DNA of 64,000 nucleotides, taken from Erwinia phyllosphaerae (GTDB taxonomy: Bacteria; Pseudomonadota; Gammaproteobacteria; Enterobacterales; Enterobacteriaceae). Where the stretch lies: positions 124,001-188,000 of the forward strand of contig NZ_JAHSPF010000007.1 in NCBI RefSeq assembly GCF_019132875.1, in the 5' to 3' direction. Within the stretch, counting starts at the first letter, position 1. The number at the start of each line of letters is the position of its first letter. Shown piece after piece: positions 1 through 8,737 of this stretch. The translations under genes were made by a program, and so were the position numbers. The notes below the pieces were generated by a model. It saw only the letters and a list, made by a program, of their open reading frames with translations. It had not been told where the DNA came from and did no database searches.

Positions 1-1113
1 CCTGCGGCAAACGGTGGTCAGGATAATAACCAACAGCAGGACAAAAAGCAGAACGAAGACGAGCAGCCGGAGCGTAAACGCCCGGGTAAAAAACCCCTGA
101 TCATTCTTGCCATCGTTGTGGTGGTCATGGTTATTGTCGGCTTCTACTTCTGGTTTACCGGTCGCAATATTGAGACGACGGACGATGCCTTCACTGAATC
201 GGACGCCGTTACCATTGCGCCTAAAGCTTCCGGCTACGTCACTAAACTGCTGGTTACCGATAACCAGCGGGTGAAAAAGGGCGATCTGCTGGTCGTTATC
301 GATCCGCAGGATAATCAGGCGCAGCGCGACCAGGCGCAGGCACAGCTTGGTCTGGCTATCGCTCAGCTGCATCAGGCTCAGGCGCAGCTGGCGCTTTCTC
401 GCGTGCAGTATCCGGCGCAGAAAGATCAGGCGCTGGCGCAGCAGGCTAAGGCGCAAGCCAACTATCTTAATGCGCAGGAAGATTACAAACGCCAGCGCGG
501 CGTCGATCCTCGCGCCACTTCGCAACGTAACATCGATGCTGCCAGCGCTCAGTTAAGAAGCGCGAAGGCCGAACTGCAAAGCGCCCAGGCTCAGGTTGAG
601 GTGGCTTCGCAAATTCAGCTACAAATTCGCCAGCAGGAAACTAACGTTGAAGCGCGCCAGCAGCAGGTTGAGCAGGCGAAGGCGCAGTTAAATACGGCGA
701 ACCTGAATCTTTCCTATACCGAGGTGCGTGCGCCTTACGACGGTTTTGTCACCAAACGTAATGTACAGGTCGGTACGCTGGTGCAGGCTGGCACTTCGCT
801 TTTCTCGCTGGTCTCGCCAAATGTCTGGATCACCGCCAACTTTAAAGAGTCCCAGTTAGAACGCATGAACCCTGGCGACAAGGTGAAAATTTCCGTAGAC
901 GCCTGGCCGGATATGAAGCTGGAAGGTCATGTGGACAGCATTCAGATGGGTTCCGGCTCGCGCTTCTCTACCTTCCCGTCGGAAAATGCCACCGGCAACT
1001 ACGTGAAGATTGTGCAGCGCGTCCCGGTAAAAATTGTGATTGATAAAGGTCTAAACCCTGATAAACCGCTGCCTTTGGGCCTGTCGGTAGAACCTGAGGT
1101 AACCGTGGAATGA
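1..1113 (+). CDS. EmrA-like membrane fusion (adaptor) protein, 5' end cut by window
   Basis: Periplasmic adaptor of a tripartite efflux pump, linking an inner membrane MFS pump to an outer membrane channel. The frame is open from base 1, so the true start lies outside the window; 370 residues are visible. A basic, Gln-rich cytoplasmic tail is followed by one membrane segment (residues about 33-53), the TTDDA motif typical of EmrA/HlyD proteins, a first lipoyl half, a long Gln/Ala-rich coiled-coil hairpin (about 100-235), a second lipoyl half (LSYTEVRAPYDG) and a beta-barrel region. The stop overlaps the start of the next gene by 4 bases, so the two are translationally coupled. Family assignment is firm; the drugs exported cannot be read from sequence. 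Confidence 0.9.
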   Translation, partial: PAANGGQDNNQQQDKKQNEDEQPERKRPGKKPLIILAIVVVVMVIVGFYFWFTGRNIETTDDAFTESDAVTIAPKASGYVTKLLVTDNQRVKKGDLLVVIDPQDNQAQRDQAQAQLGLAIAQLHQAQAQLALSRVQYPAQKDQALAQQAKAQANYLNAQEDYKRQRGVDPRATSQRNIDAASAQLRSAKAELQSAQAQVEVASQIQLQIRQQETNVEARQQQVEQAKAQLNTANLNLSYTEVRAPYDGFVTKRNVQVGTLVQAGTSLFSLVSPNVWITANFKESQLERMNPGDKVKISVDAWPDMKLEGHVDSIQMGSGSRFSTFPSENATGNYVKIVQRVPVKIVIDKGLNPDKPLPLGLSVEPEVTVE

Positions 1114-2678
1114 GTCAGGGCCAGAGCTGGAAGCCGGCCAGCAATCCCTGGCTTGTCGCCATGACCGTAACGCTGGCGGTGTTCATGGAGATCCTGGACA
1201 CCACCATCGTTAACGTGGCGCTGCCGCACGTCGCCGGTTCGCTGTCGTCCAGCTACGATGAATCAACCTGGGTGCTGACTTCCTATCTGGTGGCGAACGG
1301 TATCGTGCTGCCTATCTCGGCTTTTCTGAGTCGCGTTTTCGGTCGTAAACAGTTCTTTTTGATCTGTATTGTGATGTTTACCGTCTGTTCGTTCCTGTGC
1401 GGCATTGCCACCGAGCTTTGGCAGATCATTCTGTTCAGGGTGCTGCAAGGGTTTTTTGGCGGCGGGCTACAGCCAGTACAGCAGTCGGTGCTGTTGGATT
1501 ACTTCAAACCGGAAGATCGCGGCAAGGCTTTTGGCCTGTCATCCATTGCTATTATCGTGGCGCCGGTGCTTGGCCCAACCCTGGGCGGCTGGATTACCGA
1601 TAACTACAGCTGGCGCTGGGTATTCTTTATCAACATCCCGGTTGGGATCCTTAGCGTGCTGGCTATCTATCAGCTGCTGGAAGATCCGCCGTGGGAACGC
1701 AAAATGGCGAAGGGCAAGCTCTCTATCGACTATATCGGCATTAGCCTGATTACGCTGGGACTTGGCTGTTTGCAGGTGTTTCTGGACCGGGGCGAAGACG
1801 ACGACTGGTTTAGCTCGCCGTTTATTATTACCTTTGCCATTATGAGCGCAATCGGGCTGGTCGGCGCGGCTTACTGGCTGCTGTATGCCAAAAAGCCGGT
1901 AGTGGATCTGCACGTGCTGAAAGACCGTAACTTTGCCGTCGCCAGTCTGCTGATGTCCGGCATGGCAGCGATACTGTATGGCAGCTCGGTGGTGATTCCG
2001 CAGCTGGCGCAGCAGGATCTGGGCTATACCGCAACCTGGTCCGGGCTGGTGCTTTCGCCCGGAGCGGTGCTGATTGTCCTGACGATTCCGCTGGTGCTGA
2101 AACTGATGCCGATCGTGCAGACCCGCTGGATTATCGCTTTCGGCTTTACCTGCCTGTTCGTCTCTTTTATCTACTCGGCAAAGCTGGCGCCGAATATCGA
2201 CTTTACCACGCTGGTGATGATGCGTAGCGCGCAAACTATCGGGCTTGGCTTCCTGTTTGTACCGCTGACAACCGTGGCTTTTGTCACTATTCCGCAAAAA
2301 CTGAATGCGGACGCCTCGGCGCTGTTTACCATGTGTCGTAACGTAGCGGGCTCAATCGGCATTTCGCTTTCCACCGCGATGATCACTGAACGTGAGCAGG
2401 CTCGTAGCGCAAGCATGGTGCATAACATGACGCCGCTGAACGAGCCGTTCAACCTGACGGTAGAACGCTGGGCGCAGGGAGTCAGGGACTTTACTTCCGC
2501 CGTTGGCGATCCGGTCACCGTGGCGACCGGACAGCTCTATAAAGAGATGATTGCCCAGGCGCGCATTCTGGCCTATATCGACGTATTTATGGGCCTGAGT
2601 ATTCTCGCCCTGGTTCTTATTCCATTTTGTTTACTGCTTGCGCCGATTAAGAGCGAGGGCAGTGCAGGAGCACACTGA
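1110..2678 (+). CDS. EmrB-like DHA2 family MFS multidrug transporter
   Basis: Proton-driven inner membrane drug exporter of the 14-helix DHA2 family, 522 residues, close to EmrB length. Visible family marks are the MEILDTTIVNVALP first helix, the GRKQF loop motif near residue 73 and the DHA2 motif C region LGPTLGGWITDNYSWRW (about 152-168). The ATGA overlap with the adaptor gene and the outer membrane factor starting 1 base after its stop show a three-gene efflux operon. EmrB of E. coli is a homologue, but orthology to EmrB rather than to another DHA2 pump is not proven, so no symbol is given. Confidence 0.9.
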   Translation: MSQGQSWKPASNPWLVAMTVTLAVFMEILDTTIVNVALPHVAGSLSSSYDESTWVLTSYLVANGIVLPISAFLSRVFGRKQFFLICIVMFTVCSFLCGIATELWQIILFRVLQGFFGGGLQPVQQSVLLDYFKPEDRGKAFGLSSIAIIVAPVLGPTLGGWITDNYSWRWVFFINIPVGILSVLAIYQLLEDPPWERKMAKGKLSIDYIGISLITLGLGCLQVFLDRGEDDDWFSSPFIITFAIMSAIGLVGAAYWLLYAKKPVVDLHVLKDRNFAVASLLMSGMAAILYGSSVVIPQLAQQDLGYTATWSGLVLSPGAVLIVLTIPLVLKLMPIVQTRWIIAFGFTCLFVSFIYSAKLAPNIDFTTLVMMRSAQTIGLGFLFVPLTTVAFVTIPQKLNADASALFTMCRNVAGSIGISLSTAMITEREQARSASMVHNMTPLNEPFNLTVERWAQGVRDFTSAVGDPVTVATGQLYKEMIAQARILAYIDVFMGLSILALVLIPFCLLLAPIKSEGSAGAH

Positions 2679-2679
2679 C

Positions 2680-4242
2680 ATGAACGTTTCTCCTTTGTTT
2701 ACGCGTTCGCGACTCGGCGTGCTGCTGGTTGCGACTATTACGCTATCGGCCTGTACCGTCGGGCCTGACTACCAGCCGCCCAAAGCCGCCACGCCGTCAT
2801 CGTTTAACTCGCTGGCGTCGGATCGCGCCTCAAAGCCGCAGGCTACCGTGACCAATCCGGGCTGGTGGAAATCTTTTAACGATCCGCAGTTAAACAGCCT
2901 GATTGACCGCGCTATCGCCGGAAACCTGAGTCTGCAGCAGGCCGTGCTGCGTATCGCCGGCTCGCGTCAGCAGCTTAATCAGGCGCGCGGTGCCTGGTTT
3001 CCTTCAGTGAATGGTAAAGCGTCGGCGCAGCGCCAGCAGCTTGGCCTGAAGGGGGAACTGGAATCAAATGGCGTTTACCAACAGCTTGACGCGGCGAATA
3101 CCGATGCCGACGTGAGTTCGGCACTGAATGAGCTGACAGAACCGGTTGGCCTGTATCAGGGTAGCTTTGACGCGTCCTGGGAACTGGACCTCTGGGGCAG
3201 GGTACGACGTCAGGTTGAGGCCGCAGGCGCGCAGCAGCAGGAGTCGCTGGAGAGCCGCAACGATGCGCTGGTTTCTCTTGAAGCGGAAGTGGCGCGAACC
3301 TATTTGCAGCTGCGCGGCGCGCAGTTGATTAGCCAGACCCTGCAAACGCAGCTTGAAGTCGCGCAGCAGACGCTGGAGCTGACGCAAAGCCAGCAGCGTA
3401 ACGGGCTTGCGCCGCAGATGGACGTGGAAAACGCTCGTGCGCAGCTACACTCCCTGCAGGCGCAACTGCCGCAGTATGAAGCGCAAATTCATCAGGCGAT
3501 GAACGGGCTGGCGGTGCTGATCGGTAAGCCGCCAGGCATGCTGGATGCAGAGCTTGCCGCACCTAAAGCGCTGCCGGCCTTGCCAAAAGAGGTGGCCGTC
3601 GGGCTGCCCTCTACGCTGGCGCGGCGTCGTCCGGACGTGCGTCAGGCGGAAGCCCGTCTGCATGAAGCGACGGCCAATATCGGCGTCTCCGTTGCACAGC
3701 TGTTTCCTGACTTCTCGCTGACCGGCCAGTTTGGCCTGCGCAATACCGACGCCAGCTATCTGGACAACTGGAGCAGCCATTTTTACACCTATGGCGCGTC
3801 GGTTTCCCTGCCCATCTTCCAGGGCGGTCGCCTGGTTTCCGGCGTGAAGCTGGCAAGGGCAGAGCAGGCCAATGCCGCGCTGGGCTATCGGCAAACCGTG
3901 CTGACGGCGCTCCAGGATGTAGAAAATGCGCTGGTTAGCTATCGTACCGACCAGCAGCAGGTCGAAGGCCTTGATCAAACGGTCGACGCGCTGCAAAACG
4001 CCTTTAATTTGGCGAATGATAGCTATGGTAAGGGCCTTTCTTCGTTTATCGACGCCCTGACCGCGCAGCGTCAGCTGTCCCAGGCGAAGCAGCAGGCTGC
4101 TTCAGCCAGGGTTCAGTCCAGCCTGGATCTGGTCGCGCTTTACAAGGCGCTTGGCGGCGGCTGGGAGCTTTACCAGAATGTGAAGCTACCTGACTATTCC
4201 GTGTTTGGCCCTGCGGAAACAGGCGATGTGCCCGCAAGGTAA
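2680..4242 (+). CDS. Outer membrane factor lipoprotein, NodT/OprM family
   Basis: Outer membrane channel partner of the preceding adaptor and pump, 520 residues. A lipoprotein signal peptide with lipobox LSAC puts the acylated Cys at residue 25. It is followed by two repeats of the outer membrane efflux protein fold with the usual helical repeats (for example RRPDVRQAE near 320 and the LFPDFSLTGQFG strand). The ATG at 2680 is chosen over an upstream in-frame start at 2638 because it has an AGGAG ribosome site and begins the signal peptide. It completes the efflux operon and is followed at once by a terminator. Confidence 0.92.
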   Translation: MNVSPLFTRSRLGVLLVATITLSACTVGPDYQPPKAATPSSFNSLASDRASKPQATVTNPGWWKSFNDPQLNSLIDRAIAGNLSLQQAVLRIAGSRQQLNQARGAWFPSVNGKASAQRQQLGLKGELESNGVYQQLDAANTDADVSSALNELTEPVGLYQGSFDASWELDLWGRVRRQVEAAGAQQQESLESRNDALVSLEAEVARTYLQLRGAQLISQTLQTQLEVAQQTLELTQSQQRNGLAPQMDVENARAQLHSLQAQLPQYEAQIHQAMNGLAVLIGKPPGMLDAELAAPKALPALPKEVAVGLPSTLARRRPDVRQAEARLHEATANIGVSVAQLFPDFSLTGQFGLRNTDASYLDNWSSHFYTYGASVSLPIFQGGRLVSGVKLARAEQANAALGYRQTVLTALQDVENALVSYRTDQQQVEGLDQTVDALQNAFNLANDSYGKGLSSFIDALTAQRQLSQAKQQAASARVQSSLDLVALYKALGGGWELYQNVKLPDYSVFGPAETGDVPAR

Positions 4243-4254
4243 GCGTTAACGGGC

Positions 4255-4288
4255 GGGCGATAACTTCTTGCTTATCGCCCATCCTTTT
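4255..4288 (+). terminator. Rho-independent terminator of the efflux operon
   Basis: Perfect 9-bp stem GGGCGATAA / TTATCGCCC with an 8-base loop, followed by a T-rich run (ATCCTTTTTATT), 12 bases after the outer membrane factor stop. Confidence 0.88.
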
Positions 4289-4367
4289 TATTACTCAATT
4301 TTTCGCTTTCGATATTTACCCGTCTTTTCCAGGCTACTCTGTCCGCACCTCTTCATGATGCCTGGCC

Positions 4368-4543
4368 AGCTTTATTGCCGCTGCGGCTGAAACTTTCTCA
4401 TTCTTTCAGGCAGCTTTATTACTGCTGCGGCTGAAATTTTCTCGTTCTTTCAGGCAGAGTTATTGCCGCTGTGGCTGAAACTGGCTCGCTCTTTCAGGCA
4501 GCTTTATTGCCGCTGCGGCCGAAACTTGCTCGCTCTTTCAGGC
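4368..4543. repeat. 44-bp tandem repeat, four copies plus a decayed fifth
   Basis: Copies start at 4368, 4412, 4456 and 4500; a degenerate fifth begins at 4544 and fades out near 4570. Each unit begins AGCTTTATTGCCGCTGCGGC and ends CATTCTTTCAGGC. Two inverted repeats lie in each unit: GCCGC-T-GCGGC and CTGAAA...TTTCAG, so a transcript could fold into paired small hairpins. The period is not a multiple of three and no open frame is conserved, so this is not coding. No unique spacers exist between units, so it is not a CRISPR array. The rest of the 4289-4882 gap is AT-rich and presumably holds the promoter of the downstream symporter gene. Confidence 0.9.
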
Positions 4544-4882
4544 AGCGTTGTTGGCTGCCGTCAACTTTCTGGCCGGTTAAAGCAGCTCCTTCTTTTCGAA
4601 ATAATAGTGAATACTTTCCATTGTTGTGGAATATAAATTTTAAAAGGCAGGGTAGGTCATTTCAAATTTTCCTGGAGCCAGGTCAGTGAAAGCGGAAATA
4701 TAAGGTCTATTTATGATACTTGCGTCACAAATCTGACCAGGTGATGAGAGCTGTGCCGCAAAATTTAATTTTCATTGTTTTTTTAAATGAAAGAAAAAGA
4801 CTAAGTTAAAGGCCTGGGAAAGACACCAGGCTGCCCGCTCCTGCCAGCCTGACCTGTGAATAACGATAAGAGGTCGATAATC

Positions 4883-6370
4883 ATGCCGAAAGAACAATAT
4901 CTCACGCCCAGTCGGGCATCTGGACCCAACAGCACGTCGCGAACGGAGCCTTTTGTTAAGGTTATTGCCCTTATTGCTACGCTGGGTGGATTACTGTTTG
5001 GCTACGATACGGGCGTGATCTCCGGCGCGCTTCTGTTTATGGGCACGGAGCTGCACTTGACGCCTTTTACTACCGGGCTCGTCACCAGTTCGCTGCTGTT
5101 CGGTGCCGCGTTTGGCGCACTGATTTCCGGGCATTATGCTGCGGCAGCCGGGCGGAAGAAAATCATTATTGTTCTCGCAGTTATCTTTGCGATCGGTGCG
5201 CTGGGAACTTCGCTGGCACCTGACGTGCACTGGATGATTTTCTTCCGCCTGGTGTTAGGCGTAGCGGTAGGCGGCGCTTCAGCGACCGTCCCGGTCTACA
5301 TTGCTGAAATTGCGCCCGCTAACAAGCGCGGCCAGCTGGTTACCTTGCAAGAGCTGATGATCGTCTCCGGGCAAATGCTGGCCTATATGTCCAACGCTGG
5401 CTTTAATGCGGCCTGGGGCGGTGAAAATACCTGGCGCTGGATGCTGGCGATTGCGACCGTGCCCGCCGTCGCGCTGTGGTTTGGTATGATGTTTATGCCT
5501 GATACGCCACGCTGGTATGCGATGAAAGGTCGCCTGGCGGAAGCGCGCAAGGTACTGGAGCGTACGCGAGCAAAAAGTGATGTTGAATGGGAACTGACGG
5601 AAATTGAAGAAACGCTCAGCGAAGAGGAAAACAGAAATAAACCCAGCCTGAAAGAGTTACGCAAGCCCTGGCTGTTCAAACTGTTTTTAATCGGTATTGG
5701 CGTGGCGGTTATTCAGCAGCTTTCCGGTGTGAACACCATCATGTATTACGCGCCTACCATGTTGAAAGCGGCAGGGATGAGTACCGATGCGGCGCTGTTT
5801 GCCACTATCGCCAACGGCGCTATTTCTGTCTTGATGACCTTTGTCGGCATCTGGCTGCTTGGCCGTCTGGGCCGCCGTACTATGACAATGATCGGCCAGT
5901 TTGGCTGTACTGCCTGCCTGCTGTTTATCGGTTGCATCAGCTACTTTATGCCGGAAACAATTAATGGCCAGGTTGATGTGATGCGCAGCTATCTGGTGCT
6001 GCTGGGTATGCTGATGTTTCTCAGTTTCCAGCAGGGTGCGCTGTCGCCGGTAACCTGGCTGCTGCTTTCCGAAATCTTCCCGACCCGCCTGCGCGGCATC
6101 TTTATGGGCGGCGCGGTATTCGCCATGTGGATTGCTAATTTCCTTATCTCGCTGGTTTTCCCTGTCTTGCTGGCGAAGGTAGGGCTGGCTGGCGCCTTCT
6201 TTATCTTCGCCTTTATCGGCCTGTTTGGCGCGGCGTTCGTCATTAAATGCGTGCCGGAAACGCGTAACCGCAGCCTGGAGCAGATTGAGCACTATCTGCA
6301 TGACTGGCTAAGCAGCGACGGTGAGGCTCGGCCTCTGCCTGCGCCAAAACGCAAAGCGGAAAGCCATTAG
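4883..6370 (+). CDS. Sugar porter family MFS transporter (sugar/H+ symporter)
   Basis: Twelve-helix inner membrane sugar or polyol proton symporter, 495 residues from the ATG at 4883. That ATG has AGAGG 8 bases upstream; a GTG at 4856 in the same frame lacks a good ribosome site. Family marks are [14 protein letters not shown] in helix 1, [14 protein letters not shown] in helix 7 (the QQxSGxN sugar-binding motif), LGRLGRR between helices 8 and 9 and the C-terminal [13 protein letters not shown]. It resembles the inositol/xylose/arabinose branch (IolT, XylE, AraE), but no catabolic genes lie nearby to fix the substrate. It appears to be a single-gene unit with its own terminator. Confidence 0.88.
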   Translation: MPKEQYLTPSRASGPNSTSRTEPFVKVIALIATLGGLLFGYDTGVISGALLFMGTELHLTPFTTGLVTSSLLFGAAFGALISGHYAAAAGRKKIIIVLAVIFAIGALGTSLAPDVHWMIFFRLVLGVAVGGASATVPVYIAEIAPANKRGQLVTLQELMIVSGQMLAYMSNAGFNAAWGGENTWRWMLAIATVPAVALWFGMMFMPDTPRWYAMKGRLAEARKVLERTRAKSDVEWELTEIEETLSEEENRNKPSLKELRKPWLFKLFLIGIGVAVIQQLSGVNTIMYYAPTMLKAAGMSTDAALFATIANGAISVLMTFVGIWLLGRLGRRTMTMIGQFGCTACLLFIGCISYFMPETINGQVDVMRSYLVLLGMLMFLSFQQGALSPVTWLLLSEIFPTRLRGIFMGGAVFAMWIANFLISLVFPVLLAKVGLAGAFFIFAFIGLFGAAFVIKCVPETRNRSLEQIEHYLHDWLSSDGEARPLPAPKRKAESH

Positions 6371-6388
6371 CGAAAACGCAAGGCTTGA

Positions 6389-6422
6389 GGGGGTGGCGGT
6401 GTATTCGCCGCCCCTTTTTTTT
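6389..6422 (+). terminator. Rho-independent terminator after the sugar symporter
   Basis: Stem GGGGTGGCG / CGCCGCCCC (one G-T pair) with a 7-base loop followed by eight T residues. It lies between the symporter stop and ybiT. Confidence 0.9.
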
Positions 6423-6470
6423 GGCATAATACGCGCTGATATTATCCCATCGCAAATGAAAGGCTATCCT

Positions 6471-8063
6471 GTGCTAGTTTCCAGCAACGTCACCATGCAG
6501 TTTGGCAGTAAGCCGCTGTTCGAAAACATCTCTGTCAAATTTGGCGGCGGCAACCGCTATGGCCTGATCGGTGCCAACGGTAGCGGCAAGTCCACCTTTA
6601 TGAAAATCCTCGGCGGCGACCTTGTGCCATCGGCGGGTAACGTTTCCCTCGATCCGAATGAACGTATCGGTAAGCTTCGCCAGGATCAGTTCGCTTTCGA
6701 ACAATATTCCGTGCTGGATACGGTCATTATGGGCCACGGTGAACTGTGGGCCGTTAAAGAAGAACGCGACCGTATTTACGCTTTGCCAGAAATGAGCGAA
6801 GAAGATGGCTATAAGGTTGCCGACCTGGAAGAAAAGTATGGCGAAATGGATGGTTATACCGCCGAGTCTCGCGCCGGTGAACTGCTATTAGGCGTGGGTA
6901 TTCCGCTTGAGCAGCACTATGGCCCGATGAGCGAAGTGGCGCCCGGCTGGAAGCTGCGTGTGCTGCTGGCGCAGGCGCTGTTTTCCAATCCGGAAATTCT
7001 GCTGCTTGACGAACCAACCAACAACCTGGACATCGATACTATTCGCTGGCTGGAGCAGGTGCTGAACGAACGTAACAGTACCATGATTATTATTTCGCAC
7101 GACCGTCACTTCCTGAACATGGTCTGTACGCACATGGCCGATCTGGACTACGGCGAGCTGCGTGTTTATCCGGGCAACTACGATGAATACATGACGGCGG
7201 CCACCCAGGCACGTGAACGTCTGCTGGCGGATAACGCCAAGAAAAAGGCGCAGATTAACGAACTGCAATCCTTTGTTAGCCGCTTCAGCGCCAACGCCTC
7301 AAAATCTCGTCAGGCAACCTCGCGTGCTAAACAGATTGATAAGATCAAGCTGGATGAGGTGAAAGCCTCCAGCCGCCAGAACCCGTTTATTCGTTTCGAG
7401 CAGGATAAAAAGCTGTTCCGTAACGCGCTGGAGTTACAGTCACTGACGAAAGGTTTCGACCAGGGGCCGCTGTTTAAAAACCTCGATCTGCTGCTGGAAG
7501 TGGGTGAAAAGCTGGCGATTATCGGCCCTAACGGTATTGGTAAATCGACCCTGCTGAAAACGCTGGTGGGCGAGCTGCAACCGGATAACGGCACGGTCAA
7601 GTGGTCGGAAAATGCGCGCGTTGGTTATTATGCTCAGGACCATGCCCATGATTTTGCTAACGATCTGACCGTTTTCGACTGGATGAGCCAGTGGATGCAG
7701 GAAGGCGATGACGAGCAGGCTGTACGCAGTATTCTTGGTCGTCTGCTGTTTAGCCAGGACGACATCAAAAAGCCAGCGAAGGTGCTGTCCGGTGGTGAAA
7801 AAGGCCGCATGCTGTTTGGTAAGCTGATGATGGAAAAACCGAACGTGCTGATTATGGATGAGCCAACCAACCACCTGGATATGGAATCCATCGAGGCGCT
7901 GAATATGGCGCTGGAGATGTATGAAGGCACGCTGATCTTCGTTTCTCACGACCGTGAGTTTGTTAGCTCGCTGGCAACGCGCGTGATTGAGATGACGCCA
8001 GGCAAAGTGAAAGACTTTACCGGTAACTACGAAGATTACCTGCGCAGCCAGGGTATTTTCTAA
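6471..8063 (+). CDS. ybiT: ABC-F family ATPase YbiT
   Basis: Soluble ABC-F protein with two ATPase domains and no membrane domain; the family acts on ribosomes as translation factors. The GTG at 6471 gives [12 protein letters not shown] and 530 residues, exactly the E. coli length; a longer frame opening at 6321 would run back through the upstream terminator and is rejected. Walker A motifs are GANGSGKST (about 38-46) and GPNGIGKST (about 351-359), and both ATPase halves carry [11 protein letters not shown] or [10 protein letters not shown]. The linker with the [16 protein letters not shown] segment is typical. Most of the sequence is close to E. coli YbiT. AAAGG upstream serves as ribosome site. 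Confidence 0.97.
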   Translation: MLVSSNVTMQFGSKPLFENISVKFGGGNRYGLIGANGSGKSTFMKILGGDLVPSAGNVSLDPNERIGKLRQDQFAFEQYSVLDTVIMGHGELWAVKEERDRIYALPEMSEEDGYKVADLEEKYGEMDGYTAESRAGELLLGVGIPLEQHYGPMSEVAPGWKLRVLLAQALFSNPEILLLDEPTNNLDIDTIRWLEQVLNERNSTMIIISHDRHFLNMVCTHMADLDYGELRVYPGNYDEYMTAATQARERLLADNAKKKAQINELQSFVSRFSANASKSRQATSRAKQIDKIKLDEVKASSRQNPFIRFEQDKKLFRNALELQSLTKGFDQGPLFKNLDLLLEVGEKLAIIGPNGIGKSTLLKTLVGELQPDNGTVKWSENARVGYYAQDHAHDFANDLTVFDWMSQWMQEGDDEQAVRSILGRLLFSQDDIKKPAKVLSGGEKGRMLFGKLMMEKPNVLIMDEPTNHLDMESIEALNMALEMYEGTLIFVSHDREFVSSLATRVIEMTPGKVKDFTGNYEDYLRSQGIF

Positions 8064-8113
8064 ACCTTATAAAAGGGCCGCCGGTAAAGCGCGTGATGTT
8101 TGTTGGCAGCCTG

Positions 8114-8154
8114 AGGCGGGGCATCTGCTCCGCCTTATTGAGCCACCTGGCTCA
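8114..8154. terminator. Paired hairpins between ybiT and the convergent coiled-coil gene
   Basis: Two stems follow each other: AGGCGG/CCGCCT (8114-8135) and the near-perfect TGAGCCA-CC-TGGCTCA (8139-8154). No clear T run is seen on either strand, so termination is inferred from their place between two convergent genes. Confidence 0.45.
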
Positions 8155-8168
8155 GGTCAATGTTGCGT

Positions 8169-8576
8169 TCAGATTTTCAGGATGGCGGTTTTTACAAACC
8201 ACAAGAGAATGGCCGTGAGGGCCGGCACCATTAGCGTCCATAAAATTCTGTTGTTGAGGTCGTCAAACCTTTTATCTATCCTTTCGAATTTTTCATCAAT
8301 TCTTTGAAACTTTTCATCAATTCTTTCGAATTTAGCATTAGTGCGCACTTCGCTGGCCACTATTTCCTGCACCAGTTCGGCTTTAAGCTCCGCAACGTCG
8401 GCCTTAGTAGCAAAATTCTCCGAACGAGAAGTTAATACCGCCAGATCGAGCTTGATCTGCTGCGTATCTTTTTCAAGCCGCTCAACGCGCTGTTCCAGAT
8501 TATCCATGTCGCCTCCATATTCCTTTTCTTCAGGCCAAAAATCGTCCATATCCTCCAGGTACAGATAACTCTCCAT
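8169..8576 (-). CDS. Small coiled-coil protein with C-terminal membrane anchor, unknown function
   Basis: No family recognised. The 135 residues begin with a very acidic stretch (ESYLYLEDMDDFWPEEKEYG), then a long heptad coiled coil (about 25-108) ending in near-identical heptads KFERIDE, KFQRIDE, KFERIDK, and a single C-terminal membrane helix (about 109-130). The heptads are encoded by 21-bp DNA repeats around 8277-8336. GGAAG lies 6 bases before the ATG at 8576; an internal Met at residue 24 (MDNLEQRV) is a possible alternative start that would drop the acidic head. It stands alone between ybiT and a diguanylate cyclase. The layout resembles tail-anchored scaffold or phage-type coiled-coil proteins, but function is not inferred. 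Confidence 0.72.
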   Translation of the reverse strand: MESYLYLEDMDDFWPEEKEYGGDMDNLEQRVERLEKDTQQIKLDLAVLTSRSENFATKADVAELKAELVQEIVASEVRTNAKFERIDEKFQRIDEKFERIDKRFDDLNNRILWTLMVPALTAILLWFVKTAILKI

Positions 8577-8737
8577 GTTGCTCTTCCTTGTGTGCTTACG
8601 TTACTCCTGTAGTGGTTGCCAGTCGATAGCATGCAAAAGGTTGCGCCAGTTAATGCTTTGCTGGCCGGGAAAGAGTAGGGGATTAACAGTGATGAAAAAA
8701 TGAGGGAGGACAAAAAACAGACGATTTCTGGTAATTA

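Noticed and set aside
4368..4560. CRISPR-like array
   Set aside because: Units abut with no unique spacers, periods of 44 and 26 bp do not split into repeat plus spacer, and no cas genes are present.
4471..4689. Short open frame over the end of the 44-bp array
   Set aside because: The period is not a multiple of three, the frame is not shared by other units and no ribosome site is seen.
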